64,000 nt of DNA, taken from NCBI GenBank assembly GCA_022453515.1, contig JAJNNY010000060.1:153009-217008 (forward strand), read 5' to 3'. A program made the translations under genes and the position numbers. The notes beneath the pieces were generated by a model, which worked only from the letters and a program-made list of their open reading frames with translations, had not been told where the DNA came from and ran no database searches. Positions 1 to 9,915 of the stretch are shown here, piece after piece. Positions within the stretch are counted from its first letter, which is position 1, and the number at the start of each line of letters is the position of its first letter. Source of the stretch: Astrocystis sublimbata (Eukaryota > Ascomycota > Sordariomycetes > Xylariales > Xylariaceae).

Positions 1-1139
1 TCCTCCGAGACACTATGTAGTGGTGTTGAACCACACCCTGCTCAGGGGCAACCCTTGAAGCCAGTCACTGAGATGATTGCCTTTGCTGTTAACGAGGGCA
101 CCGTGTGGGTATCCAGCAATGTCAATTATCCAACCGCAACACTCGACAAGAGTCATCCAACCTTCTCGGAAGTTGATCGGCGGGAAAGCTCAGTAACAAT
201 GCCATGAACTAAGGTCGGTCTCAGGCGGTATTGTCGATGTCCGCCCGCGCTCATACTAACGCTCATAATACACACAGTCTCTGCAGACGGTATGGGAGCA
301 GGCATATATGTATCCAGCATTGTTGCGTAATGAACACATACAAGTGTTGGCGGTGTTTGGTCCCTGGCGGCAGTGGCAGCACCGCCAATAACAGTAAACT
401 CTTGACATTTGGCAACCAGCAATACGACATCTGGTCCTTGTACCTTGCACGGTAGTTATCGCATGGTTTGGACAAAAGGTGCCTCTGCGCCGAGCTGCCG
501 AACAGTAGGTTTTTTTGTAGCTTTTATGTCCGCACGGGTGTTGCGTGATCCGGTTGTGGCATGAGCAAACCATTGCAAAAGCTTTTATTGGAAATCAAGG
601 AGTAATAGCGATAACGGATGATAAGGAGGTATAGGCCTCCGACAAAAATAATCCAATTAGAATGTGTGACAGGTTGTAGACATGAAAAGAGCTGTGAACA
701 CGAAGGCTGCGAGACAAGAAATTTCTAAACTCTACACTGCGCTTTATATACAAATGTGACGTTGGACCATTTTCTACTCGTTTCGCTCTAATGACGATGA
801 TACATTTAAGACCAACATAACATAAGGAGGCTTAGGCCATCCACGATGTGTGGCCTCGAATTCTTCAACCAACTGTGATCCCGAACACGGCCTAGCCAGC
901 TGAGCCAGACAGACTTCAGTCTGTTCTCTGTTGCGCCCAACAAGCGGAGCAGTCGTTGAAGAAGGGGCATGCCGGCAGCATGAAAAAGGAGGCATCCGGC
1001 TATACACCTAACCTGGGATCAAAGTGTAGTAACCTTTAGGTCCAGGAAGCAGCCAACAAAGTTTCAGCGGTATTCTAAACGATCATTAGTCTGAGAAAAA
1101 GCGCCAACAACCCACGCTTCCACGGCTAAGTCGATAATA
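1..1139. other. No supported gene
   Basis: Only short overlapping open frames with no recognisable domain, signal peptide or intron logic are present on either strand. The stretch could be the flank of a gene lying outside the window, but nothing in it supports a call. Confidence 0.5.
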
Positions 1140-1290
1140 ATGACGATGCCGGCCGGGCGAGTGGAAGTCGAGACACCGGCATCACTGGCACGGCGTGACG
1201 GCGGCCGAAAGCCTCGCGCGTTCTCCGAGGACGAGGCGCAGTTTCGCGCGCGGTTGAAGGGTGATGGGATACCAGGCAGCAGCTCCATGT
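1140..1290 (+). pseudogene. Possible relic of a Myb/SANT-like coding segment
   Basis: A short forward frame reads RKPRAFSEDEAQFRARLKG and then GDGIP, which resembles the start of fungal Myb-like helix-turn-helix segments (an F-[ST]-E-[DE]-E opening followed by L-K-x-x-G-[IL]-P). The expected continuation, a tryptophan and the recognition helix, is absent, and there is no convincing start or splice partner. I read it as a decayed fragment rather than an expressed gene. Chance resemblance in a GC-rich patch is a real alternative. Confidence 0.22.
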
Positions 1291-2008
1291 CCTGCAATTG
1301 CCCTCTGTATCTTTGCAGCCAACACAACCAGAATTATAAGGGGCTGAGGACGACAAGGACATGCCCGGGTGCCCGGTAACTAACACACTCCATGGCCCAC
1401 ATGTATGATGCACGCAAGTACCAACAGTTCGGACATGGTAGCCAATAACAAGAGGTGTTGGTGGGAAATGTATTGCAGGGTGAATGTGCAGGGTGATGTG
1501 GGTTTTCAGGATGGATACTGCTGTTAAGCGCGCATCACGTAACTCGGCGAGTAGGTGAGGTGTAAAAACAACCTTGTACAAGAGGGGTGTGGCGTTGCCA
1601 ACAAGCTGACGCGGGGCACTGAAGCATTGCTTGGCGCCACTAAATCCGGTGTGAAATAGCTCGCTCCATCCTGCAATCCAGCAACCAATATATAACACAC
1701 ACTGATTGTTGGCCTGTGCGGTCACGAGTATATCATCTTTTTCACGTTTCGAGCCATTAACATAAACCCCGAAATATGATCACTTGATTATCTGACAGTC
1801 AGTTGTATCTCGCCGAATTAGGCCCTGCCGTCATTTTCGCTACTCTTTTTCACTCTCTCCTCAAGCTCAGAGGAACCTCAAGAGGCTCAAGCTTTAACAC
1901 ACATTGATTGCCATTCAGCCCTTTCAATCCCATCTCCATTCATTTTCAACAACGTAGAACATCTTGCATTGAGTTGTTTGGGCCCCTAGGTCAACCGTCA
2001 AACCACAA

Positions 2009-3064
2009 ATGCTCCCTCTGGACTGGCAAGCCGTGCAGTGGGACAGCGGATGCGGGGATGGCATCTTCATAACCATCATGCTACACGGCAAACGTTTTCG
2101 CGTATCTATACTTCCCCCTTCCTCCCCCAATACCATGGAAGGGCACCTCATCTCAAGATTCGACTCGATCCCATATGAAGATGAAGAACGATCTTCCGCC
2201 ATTCAACGCGAAATCGAGTTACTTGTCTATGAAGCTGGAGGATCGATCTGGACTCGGCTAGCTCCCCCCACTGTCGACGAGCCCGAGCCTTCGGATTTGC
2301 ACTCTCATCTGTACCCGGAGACCTTCGCCTTCCGCTTCCTTACGAAGGATGAGAAATGGAAACTAATACCGGACCAAACAGAAGGAGAACCCGACCACCA
2401 CCATCCTTCCGGTAACAGAATTGTCAACGACATAGGATTGCCTCAATATTCTTCCAAAGACATCCGCGTACTTGAAATCATCACTGGGCAGGGCGATATC
2501 ACCAAAGTCGCGGTAGAAGGAACAGAGATGTGCTGTAAGAGCGGCGAGGAGGCGTTCTTCAAGGGCCTGGAACGCGAATTCGACTGTCTTCGTACGGTCG
2601 CGAGATCGCACCTCGCTGGTTCGATTCGAGTACCCAAACTTCTTGGTCTAGTCACGTTGGCAGAGACGGGGGAGATTATTGGTATTCTCGAAGAATACAT
2701 TCCTACGGGGAATCCATATACTCTGGGGAATCTAGAGGACAAAGAGGGGTCAGAATTTGGGGCAGAGCATGAGGGAACGGAGGATGAGGGATTGGAGGTT
2801 GAGGTAATGGAGGCTTCGCTGGAAAGAAGGAAGAAGTGGGGGGCTCAAGTCCGACAGACGGTTGATTTACTTCATGAAATCGGGGTTATATGGGGAGATG
2901 GAAAGCCGCACAACGTGCTCATACACAAGGAAACGGATGATGCATGGGTCGTTGATTTTGGGGGTGGTTATACACATAATTGGGTCGACGAGGAGTTGAT
3001 GGAATCTCGGCAAGGTGATGAGCAAGCGGTTGGCAAGATTCTCGAGTTCTTAGAAGCTCAATGA
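2009..3064 (+). CDS. Atypical protein-kinase-like protein, 351 aa
   Basis: Single-exon gene starting at an ATG 28 bases after the proline-coding CCCCTAGG stretch. The C-terminal third carries kinase-fold landmarks: a catalytic-loop-like WGDGKPHNVLI (about residues 295-305, Asp297 and Asn302 in the positions expected of HxD...N) and a metal-binding DFG equivalent VDFGGGY (Asp316). The N-terminal half (1-180) is acidic and matches nothing I recognise. The missing His/Arg of a canonical HRD loop places it with divergent fungal kinase-like proteins, related in layout to small-molecule or Bud32-type kinases, so the substrate cannot be predicted. An acidic insert lies near residues 245-275. It lies 565 bases upstream of, and on the same strand as, the NLR-type gene. 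Catalytic activity is inferred only from the preserved Asp/Asn/DFG residues. Confidence 0.75.
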   Translation: MLPLDWQAVQWDSGCGDGIFITIMLHGKRFRVSILPPSSPNTMEGHLISRFDSIPYEDEERSSAIQREIELLVYEAGGSIWTRLAPPTVDEPEPSDLHSHLYPETFAFRFLTKDEKWKLIPDQTEGEPDHHHPSGNRIVNDIGLPQYSSKDIRVLEIITGQGDITKVAVEGTEMCCKSGEEAFFKGLEREFDCLRTVARSHLAGSIRVPKLLGLVTLAETGEIIGILEEYIPTGNPYTLGNLEDKEGSEFGAEHEGTEDEGLEVEVMEASLERRKKWGAQVRQTVDLLHEIGVIWGDGKPHNVLIHKETDDAWVVDFGGGYTHNWVDEELMESRQGDEQAVGKILEFLEAQ

Positions 3065-3461
3065 GACTTGATATCGGAAATGGCAATCCTGTCGTGCCGC
3101 AATGGTACCTTAGGCTACGACCTTGGCTACGATTTGGGAATGGGGCCATGGTATCTGAAAGCCCTCTTCCACGAAAACATTATGGGTAGGAGTCATGGCT
3201 TTATTGTGAATCTTGTGAAATTGTAGAAGAATGTGCATGTCAAGACAATTTCTCTCGGCTGTTGCATACATCTATGCATTAACAAGCCGACCGATGTAAC
3301 GCTGGAGCAAGCATTCTCGGCTGGGTGCATCTACCCCGGCATGATGCACCAAACCCATCTAATCTGTAAGCAGATTGGAAGGATCCATCTTATCAGGGTT
3401 GATAGTGAACCTTGGCGGCGCTTATACTGGCTCTGTACCAAAATATCATCCAGAAGCAGAA

Positions 3462-3540
3462 CCGGCCTGGGGCTTGAACTCGCACCTGTGCCTCAATCGG
3501 CTGTTCGTCAATTCGAACCCGGTCACTGCGCTACCCGCGT
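3462..3540 (-). other. tRNA-like relic (possible tRNA-derived SINE remnant)
   Basis: Read on the minus strand, a 79-base stretch has an A-box-like TAGCGCAGTGACCGG, a perfect 5-bp hairpin GTTCG/CGAAC where an anticodon stem would sit, and a B-box-like GAGTTCAAGCC near the 3' end. The acceptor arms do not pair and the anticodon loop has six bases, so it is not a functional tRNA. A second GGGTTCGAATT motif falls within the central hairpin. A decayed tRNA or SINE head is plausible; chance is possible. Confidence 0.25.
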
Positions 3541-3629
3541 TCGATTTCACTCTATCATACATATTACAAGTGTTATAGCCAAAGGTCTATATCTTATCAG
3601 TCTGAAGCGCATTCTAGGGGATCGAGCCA

Positions 3630-6600
3630 ATGTCGCGAGACTCTCGTGACTCTTTCTCAGGAAAGCCAAGTGCCCCTAGTGCAAGGTCGTCTACTTCTGG
3701 TTTGACAGAAAGGCTGACAAAGTTCCTCCCGAACCGTCAAAAACCACCGAAAACTAAGAACGAATTCGGACTAAACATTATCCATGACCCTTACCCAAAG
3801 GTAGCGGCAATTGCTGACTTTGTCTTCGTACATGGCTTAGGCGGGGGATCTAGCACAACCTGGAGTCTCAATCAGGACCCGGAGCTTTTCTGGCCGAAAG
3901 AATGGCTCCCCAATGACACGGAATTCAACGGCATTCGAATTCACAGCTTCGGCTACAACTCCAACTGGGCAACATGGCTTTCAAGTCCTTTGGACGTGCA
4001 CTCTTTTGGACAGTCCTTGATTGAGGAGCTTCGAAGTGATCCCAAGGTCAAAGCTCAAGATACCCCGATTGTTTTGATTGGGCATAGCTTGGGGGGACTG
4101 GTTATCAAGCAAGCGTGCATTCTCTCTAAAACCAATCCCGATTTTGCAACAGTCGGGGACAGACTACACTCTTTCTACTTCTTAGGAACTCCTCACCGGG
4201 GCTCAAACTTGGCCTCGACACTAAGTAAACTTCTCCGGCTTTCGGGTAGAGGACGACGAGCTTACGTAACCGCACTCGAAATAAAATCAGCGACGTTGCG
4301 AGTATTGAACGATTCCTTTCGGGTTCATTATGCCGGGATTCATCTGCATACATTTTACGAGACCCAACCAACCCCTCCTTTGGGAATGGTGGTCGATGTA
4401 GAATCAGCTACTTTAGGTCTGTGTCTCAAGACACCACGTCGATTTATTAACTCATATTCAATGCAGGTTACACCGAGGAACGACCACAGCTCATGAACAC
4501 AAATCACAGAGGACTTGCTAAGTTCGACAGCATCAATGACTCTAATTATAGATCTCTGAGGAATAGACTCGCTTCTACTGTTCAACAGATACGAGAGGAG
4601 TTGAGAATTCGGGGACAGGTCAAAGTTAGCGCTGAATTGGAAGTCGAGGATCCTCCGCCGTTTGTCGCAACCGAGGCGGAATACCTTGACACCGAACAAT
4701 TGGAAACCCTTGCTCAATATCTGGGTGTTGATCAATCATACAAAGACCGCCTATCAGTAATCAACGACAATAGGTTGGATGGCACCTGCGAATGGTTGAT
4801 AGAGAAGTCCTCATTCCAGAACTGGCAGTCTTCACCTACTCGCCGTTACTTTTGCCTCAAGGATGCCCAGCCTCGGGAAAGTCCACTATAGCGAGCTACG
4901 TTTTTCAGAATCTGCAAGAAGAAAGCCCAACATGCTTCTACTTCTTCGAAGCCGGGAATGAGAAGACCCCCGGACTGAGCACTTTCCTACGCTCGATGGC
5001 TTATCAGATGGCCTTGGTGAACTTAGACATCCGTGCCGCTTTGCTTAGGCTTTCACAGAGGGACTTGTCTCTTGATATTTATGATCAACGATCCATCTGG
5101 AATATCTTGTTCACCAGTTGTGTATTCCATACTGAGTTTCGCACACCGTGTGTCTTTAGATCCCACTTCTTGCGTCTATAAACAATTCACTAATCGATGC
5201 GACAGGCACTTCTGGGTTATTGACGCCTTAGACGAGTTTGCCGACAGAGCCCCGTTGGATGAATTTGGATTGTTGCTGTCGAAAATCGACAAATCTATAC
5301 CTTTAAAAATATTTGTAACGAGTCGTCCGAGTTTGGCTCTCGACAGCATCTTCAGTAGATTGCCGACTATAACTGAACTGATCTCTTTAGATGATCTGAT
5401 AGCTGACATACGGCTCTATGTTGAAGCCTACTCAACGAACCTCCCTGTCGCAGATGCTTCCGAGAAACAGAGCCTTATTGAAGACATCGTGAGCAAGTCG
5501 GGCGGCAGTTTCCTTTGGACTGTCCTAGTAATGAAGCAGCTTCGAGACGTTTTCACCATCGAAGAATTGCACGAAGTCCTCCACGAAACCCCCCAGCAGT
5601 TGAACTCGGTTTATTTACGCAACATCAGAATGATGAATTCCCTAAGATCCAAAGATCTTTCGAAGCATTTACTCACATGGGCTTTGTGCTCAGCTCGTCC
5701 ACTCACTCTCGGCCAGATGAAAGATGCTATCAAGCTAAGTCTGAACATGACACTAGCGCGCGATCTTCAGACAAGTCTTCAGAATCTCTGCGGTCAATTT
5801 CTAGAGGTCGATAAGCATTCCTACGTGCAGGTTGTCCACGAAACTGCGCGTGCATTCCTCGTCAATTCGAGTTTAGATTCGGAGTTTCGGGTCGACTACC
5901 CCAGTGGACACACTCTCATTGCAAAAGCCTGTCTTGAGTATCTTGTCAGCGACGCATTGAAATACTCGAGACATCGCCGACGCGCGGCTGTAGCCGGACC
6001 CAGCCGAACTTCCATTGGCGACTATGCTTGTCTAAACTTCGGCGAGCATATCTTCAGGGCTACCTCGTCTTCGAAAGAGATTCTAGACATGCTTGCAACA
6101 TTCTTCAACAGCAATGTCCTATCATGGATCGAGCGTGTGGCACAATTGAGAGACCTTGATTGCTTGAACAGGACAGCGAGAAACCTGTCAAATTATCTTG
6201 GCCGGGGAGCGGGTGACGTCCCATCACTGGCTAGTGATCTCAAAACCTGGACGGTAGATCTCTCCAAAACGGTGACTCAGTTCGGCTTTAATCTACTGAG
6301 CGATCCTTCAGCAATCCATACACTAGTACCTCCCCTATGCCCGCGAGATTCAGCATTATATCGCCATTTCGGGCGCGCAGAAGACGGGATCAAGTTGTTA
6401 GGGAATTGGAATCGAGGCTGGGGTGACAGGATATGTTCAATATCCTACAATGACACTTACACTACATACATCACAGCTAGAAGTCAACAATTCGCCGTTG
6501 GTTTGACCAACGGTGATGTCAAGGTCTACAATAGTGCGACCTGCGAGGAGGTATTGACCTTGTTTCATGGAGAACATGTTTCGTCGCTAAAGTTTAGCAC

Positions 6601-8653
6601 CTCAAGAAGATACATCGCCTCAGCAGGTCTCCATCGTGTGAGGTTATGGGACTGCTCCGCTGGCGTCCAGCTGTTCGAGATCCAAACTGATTCTCAGACA
6701 ATAGCACTGGTGTTTGATGAAGCCGAAACATATCTCTTTGCAGCATCTCGAGACAGAACCCTCTCGGCACACCGAATCACGGACGGGTTTCAGAGATACA
6801 GTCTATCATGGACAGACAATATTCTTGATTCCAAGAATCAACCCTTCACACCTTATGCCACTGCTGTTGAGATATCCATAGACCAGCAAGCAATGGCCAT
6901 CGTCTATCGCGGCAGACCAGTTCAGATGTGGTCTCTTGAGGATCAACGCCCACTTGGAGTTTGCATTCGACCAGTTGCGAAGCATCGTCAGGCCAATCAC
7001 ATCATCCACTGCGTTGCGCTCAGTCCAGATCCTGCAAATCCATGGCTTCTGGTATCTTACTGGGATGACGTGATCTTCAAATTCAACATTTTCACCTGTA
7101 AGCCAGGGGCATCGGTTTCTGCCAGCATGATAAAGGTTGCGATATCTCCAAATGGCAGGACATTTGCGGGCGGGAATGGATCCGGTGCCATCACCATATA
7201 CGATTTCGAGACGCTTCAGTCGCTACATCAAATTCAATTCAAAGGCGACCCGGTCTCGGCACTAGCATTCACAGGCAATGGCCTGAAAATAGTTGATGCG
7301 CACGGCACTCAGGCCAACGTTTGGGAGCCATCCGTCCTGGCTAGCCAAGACACCAACTCCCATGTAAGCGAACCCAGCAACTCTGGAGACCCAATGCCGG
7401 GGAAAGACACCACCTCCGTCCTCGATGACTCTGTAGCTATCACATCCCTGTTCTGCTGTGATGAGACAGGCATGGCCTTCTGTGGACGCAACAACGGACG
7501 GGTAGACACGTGCAACCTTGACGACCCCGGAAACACCATGCAAAATCTTTACAGTCACCGAGGAATGTTCACAAGCGTTCTGTGCATGGATTGGAATCAT
7601 AAAGCAAGAATCGCAGGCAGTGCCGATTCCTCCGGGAGTTTTCGAGTGATGCAAATCAAGACCGATCCTCAAGGAGAGCGGAGTGCCGAACTGCTCCTCG
7701 AAGCGAGACTTCAGCAAGGGTGCAGTATTCGTCAGATCCTGCTGAACCAAGACGGCTCGCTCGTCCTGATATCGGCGCCAAAATTCGACGCAGTATGGTC
7801 AGTGTCTACGAATATGCAAATAGCTACCATCAAGTCACGGCAGAGATCTGTGTGGAAATGGTTCAATCGCCCGTCGTCACCTGGCGAATTGCTATGCTTC
7901 CAGGATAGCCGTATGGGCATTTTCACATGGAATGACCTTACGGAGATCACTGCATCTGAAGATGTGCCAGCACTTGTTCTAGCATTCGAAAACAAGCCAG
8001 CATATGAAACAGAATCTGACGTGATATCGCTGTCTAGCGATGGTGAGGATTTGGTTTATGTGCCAAAAGTCAGACGCCTGGGGCATCGAATTCCCCGTGC
8101 TGTATCACCTCAAGACCGGGCCACTACAAAGCTACATATAGTTGATGTCTCATCTTTAAAGGCTAGTGCACTCATGCCAGTAGAACTTCCGATGCCAAAT
8201 AACCCTCCGACTATAGTATGCCTTTCGAATCCACAATCGGATCCATCACTGATATCACCGCCACCCCTTGAAGACACTGGCCTGACATCTGCCCTGCCTC
8301 TCCTCTCCCCCGAATCGCCTCCGGTTGGTCTTCCCCCTTTACAATCTTTAATCTTGAGAACAGAAGACATTCCTGAAATCCAGAGTGTCATCGGGACCGT
8401 GAAGAAGTTCAACTTGTGGCATCTCATCTTCCTCTCTAAAAGGGGCTGGGTCTGTTCGGTCGAGATCAATGCACCCGGGCGCTCGACAAGCGAAACGCTG
8501 AAGAAATACTTCTTTATCCCGTCAGCCTGGCAAACGAGTAGTTCATCCCTGATTGCTAGGGTCAGAAGCAATCAAGACATCGTCATCGTGCATGACGATA
8601 GCATATTTGTAGTGAAGAATGGGCTGGACTATGGGGAGCATGTCGATTGCTGA
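3630..8653 (+). CDS. NLR-type STAND protein: SesB-like esterase - NACHT - WD40-like repeats (frame broken at P-loop)
   Basis: Exons: 3630-4416, 4467-5147, 5206-8653. Intron 1 (4417-4466, phase 1) and intron 2 (5148-5205, phase 2) have GT/AG ends and give continuous family sequence. Residues about 63-250 form an alpha/beta-hydrolase domain of the SesB type: FVFVHGLGGGSSTTW and nucleophile motif GHSLGG (Ser153). A linker typical of this family (KFDSINDSNY) follows, then the Walker A motif GCPASGKST and Walker B-like FWVIDALDEF of a NACHT nucleotide-binding domain. From about 6400 the sequence has degenerate WD40-like blades (for example VRLWDCSAG). The frame of Walker A is one base out of register with the preceding exon at about 4859-4862, where one G appears missing from a short G run; no intron fits. 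Intact, it would be about 1640 aa. Such proteins are candidate self/non-self recognition or innate immunity sensors in fungi. The break means a pseudogene or an assembly error. Confidence 0.88.
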
Positions 8654-9138
8654 TTCGAATACAGTAGAGGTCCTCAGGCACCAAGCTTTATGAGAAATGT
8701 CATCGAATTTCATATTGTTGAGGGAGTTCCTGATGTATCTTTCGTATAATGCACAGCTGCAACATCTAAGACATATACCAGATATCTGTAGTCACTTAAT
8801 CATATACAAAACCTGATGCAGTGATGCATCGAGGAAATATCAATGGCATGACGCATTATACGCATACGACATGTGCTTGATAATACTTTGATGAGGCGAG
8901 AGATTACATAAGTCATCACATCACGTTTATCATCGGTATTCACAAGACCGAACTCATGGCAAGGCACTTATGTATTGAGAGTGTCTTGAGGGGGTGGGGG
9001 CGGTATAGTGTTTGGGTATCCTTAAACATCAAGATTACAGGGATGACAGTGGTATACAGGACCAAAATAGACCAAAGACCTTCAAGCTCTAAACTCCAAA
9101 TTCCAAACTCCAAACTCCAAAAATCTCATGCAAAATCC
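8654..9138. other. Intergenic, convergent gene tails; short tandem repeat
   Basis: No gene seen. It separates the convergent NLR-type gene and the reverse-strand gene that ends at 9139. About 9088-9120 holds an imperfect tandem heptamer of the form AACTCCA, close to the 3' end of the downstream gene. Confidence 0.5.
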
Positions 9139-9915
9139 TCAACAGCACCCTAGATTATCGTACTCCTTGAGCTGTTTCTTCCACCGGTGCTCCATATCCC
9201 GGATCCTATTTCTCTCCACCTCCATGTCCATCGTCAGTATGTCCTGCCGCCTCGCCACGGCTTTGACGCTCTGCACGTATACCATCCGCCGGCGGGGCAT
9301 CGTGCGAGCCAGGAACATGTACTCCTCCATGGTCGCGGTGTTGTCGGCGAGAATCCGGTGCATCCGCTCGAGCGCGCGCAGGTGCTTCAGCTTTCGGTTC
9401 ACGAGGTACGCTCGCGGCTGGTCGGGCAAGCACAAGTGCGGGTCGAGGTTCACGCCGATGAGCGACGTGATGCCGGCGTGGAGGACGAAGCTGCATTCCG
9501 GTGGCCGTGCTAGGTCGTCGTTGGCGTTGTCGTTGTTGTCGTTGTCGTTGTCTGATCGCCGGGCCTCTTCGTAGGCCATCGCAGCTTGGAGCCTTCTGCT
9601 GACGCAGAGCTCGGCCTCGGCGAGGTCGATTTGGGCGAGCGTCTGCTTGTGGCCGGCGCTGACTGGTTCCGGCTTGCGCTCCCCTGCTTCCTTCGCGCCG
9701 TTGAATAGGCCGGTGATCCGACCTTTGACGCTGCGGGATTCAGGGGCTGGGTAAAGGCTGTCGTAGGTTGGCAGATCCGAGTCGTACGAAGGGGGCTCGT
9801 ACGACGGGGGCAGGTCGGGGCATGGCGAGGCGGCTGTTGGACACTCCTTGTTGTTGCTGGTCCGTTGAACATCATTTCCCCGAATGAAGGCGCCGACGGA
9901 TTTGAAGAAAGGCAT
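9139..9915 (-). CDS. Hypothetical PPxY / coiled-coil protein, 258 aa
   Basis: Single-exon reverse-strand gene. The N-terminal 70 residues are Pro/Tyr-rich with two adjacent PPSY motifs (LPPSYEPPSYDSD), the class of motif bound by WW domains of HECT ubiquitin ligases or arrestin-related adaptors. A low-complexity Asn/Asp run (DNDNDNNDN, encoded by a GTT/GTC repeat at about 9520-9552) follows. The C-terminal 100 residues are charged and Met/Arg-rich and predict as helical, perhaps coiled coil, ending in NLGCC, a possible lipidation or redox pair. No signal peptide or membrane segment. I do not recognise the family. Length, codon use and absence of stops favour a real gene; function is unknown. 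Neighbours are unrelated. Confidence 0.6.
   Translation of the reverse strand: MPFFKSVGAFIRGNDVQRTSNNKECPTAASPCPDLPPSYEPPSYDSDLPTYDSLYPAPESRSVKGRITGLFNGAKEAGERKPEPVSAGHKQTLAQIDLAEAELCVSRRLQAAMAYEEARRSDNDNDNNDNANDDLARPPECSFVLHAGITSLIGVNLDPHLCLPDQPRAYLVNRKLKHLRALERMHRILADNTATMEEYMFLARTMPRRRMVYVQSVKAVARRQDILTMDMEVERNRIRDMEHRWKKQLKEYDNLGCC

Noticed and set aside
1126..1725. 199-codon reverse open frame
   Set aside because: No domain, odd composition, and it overlaps a competing forward frame; reads as chance.
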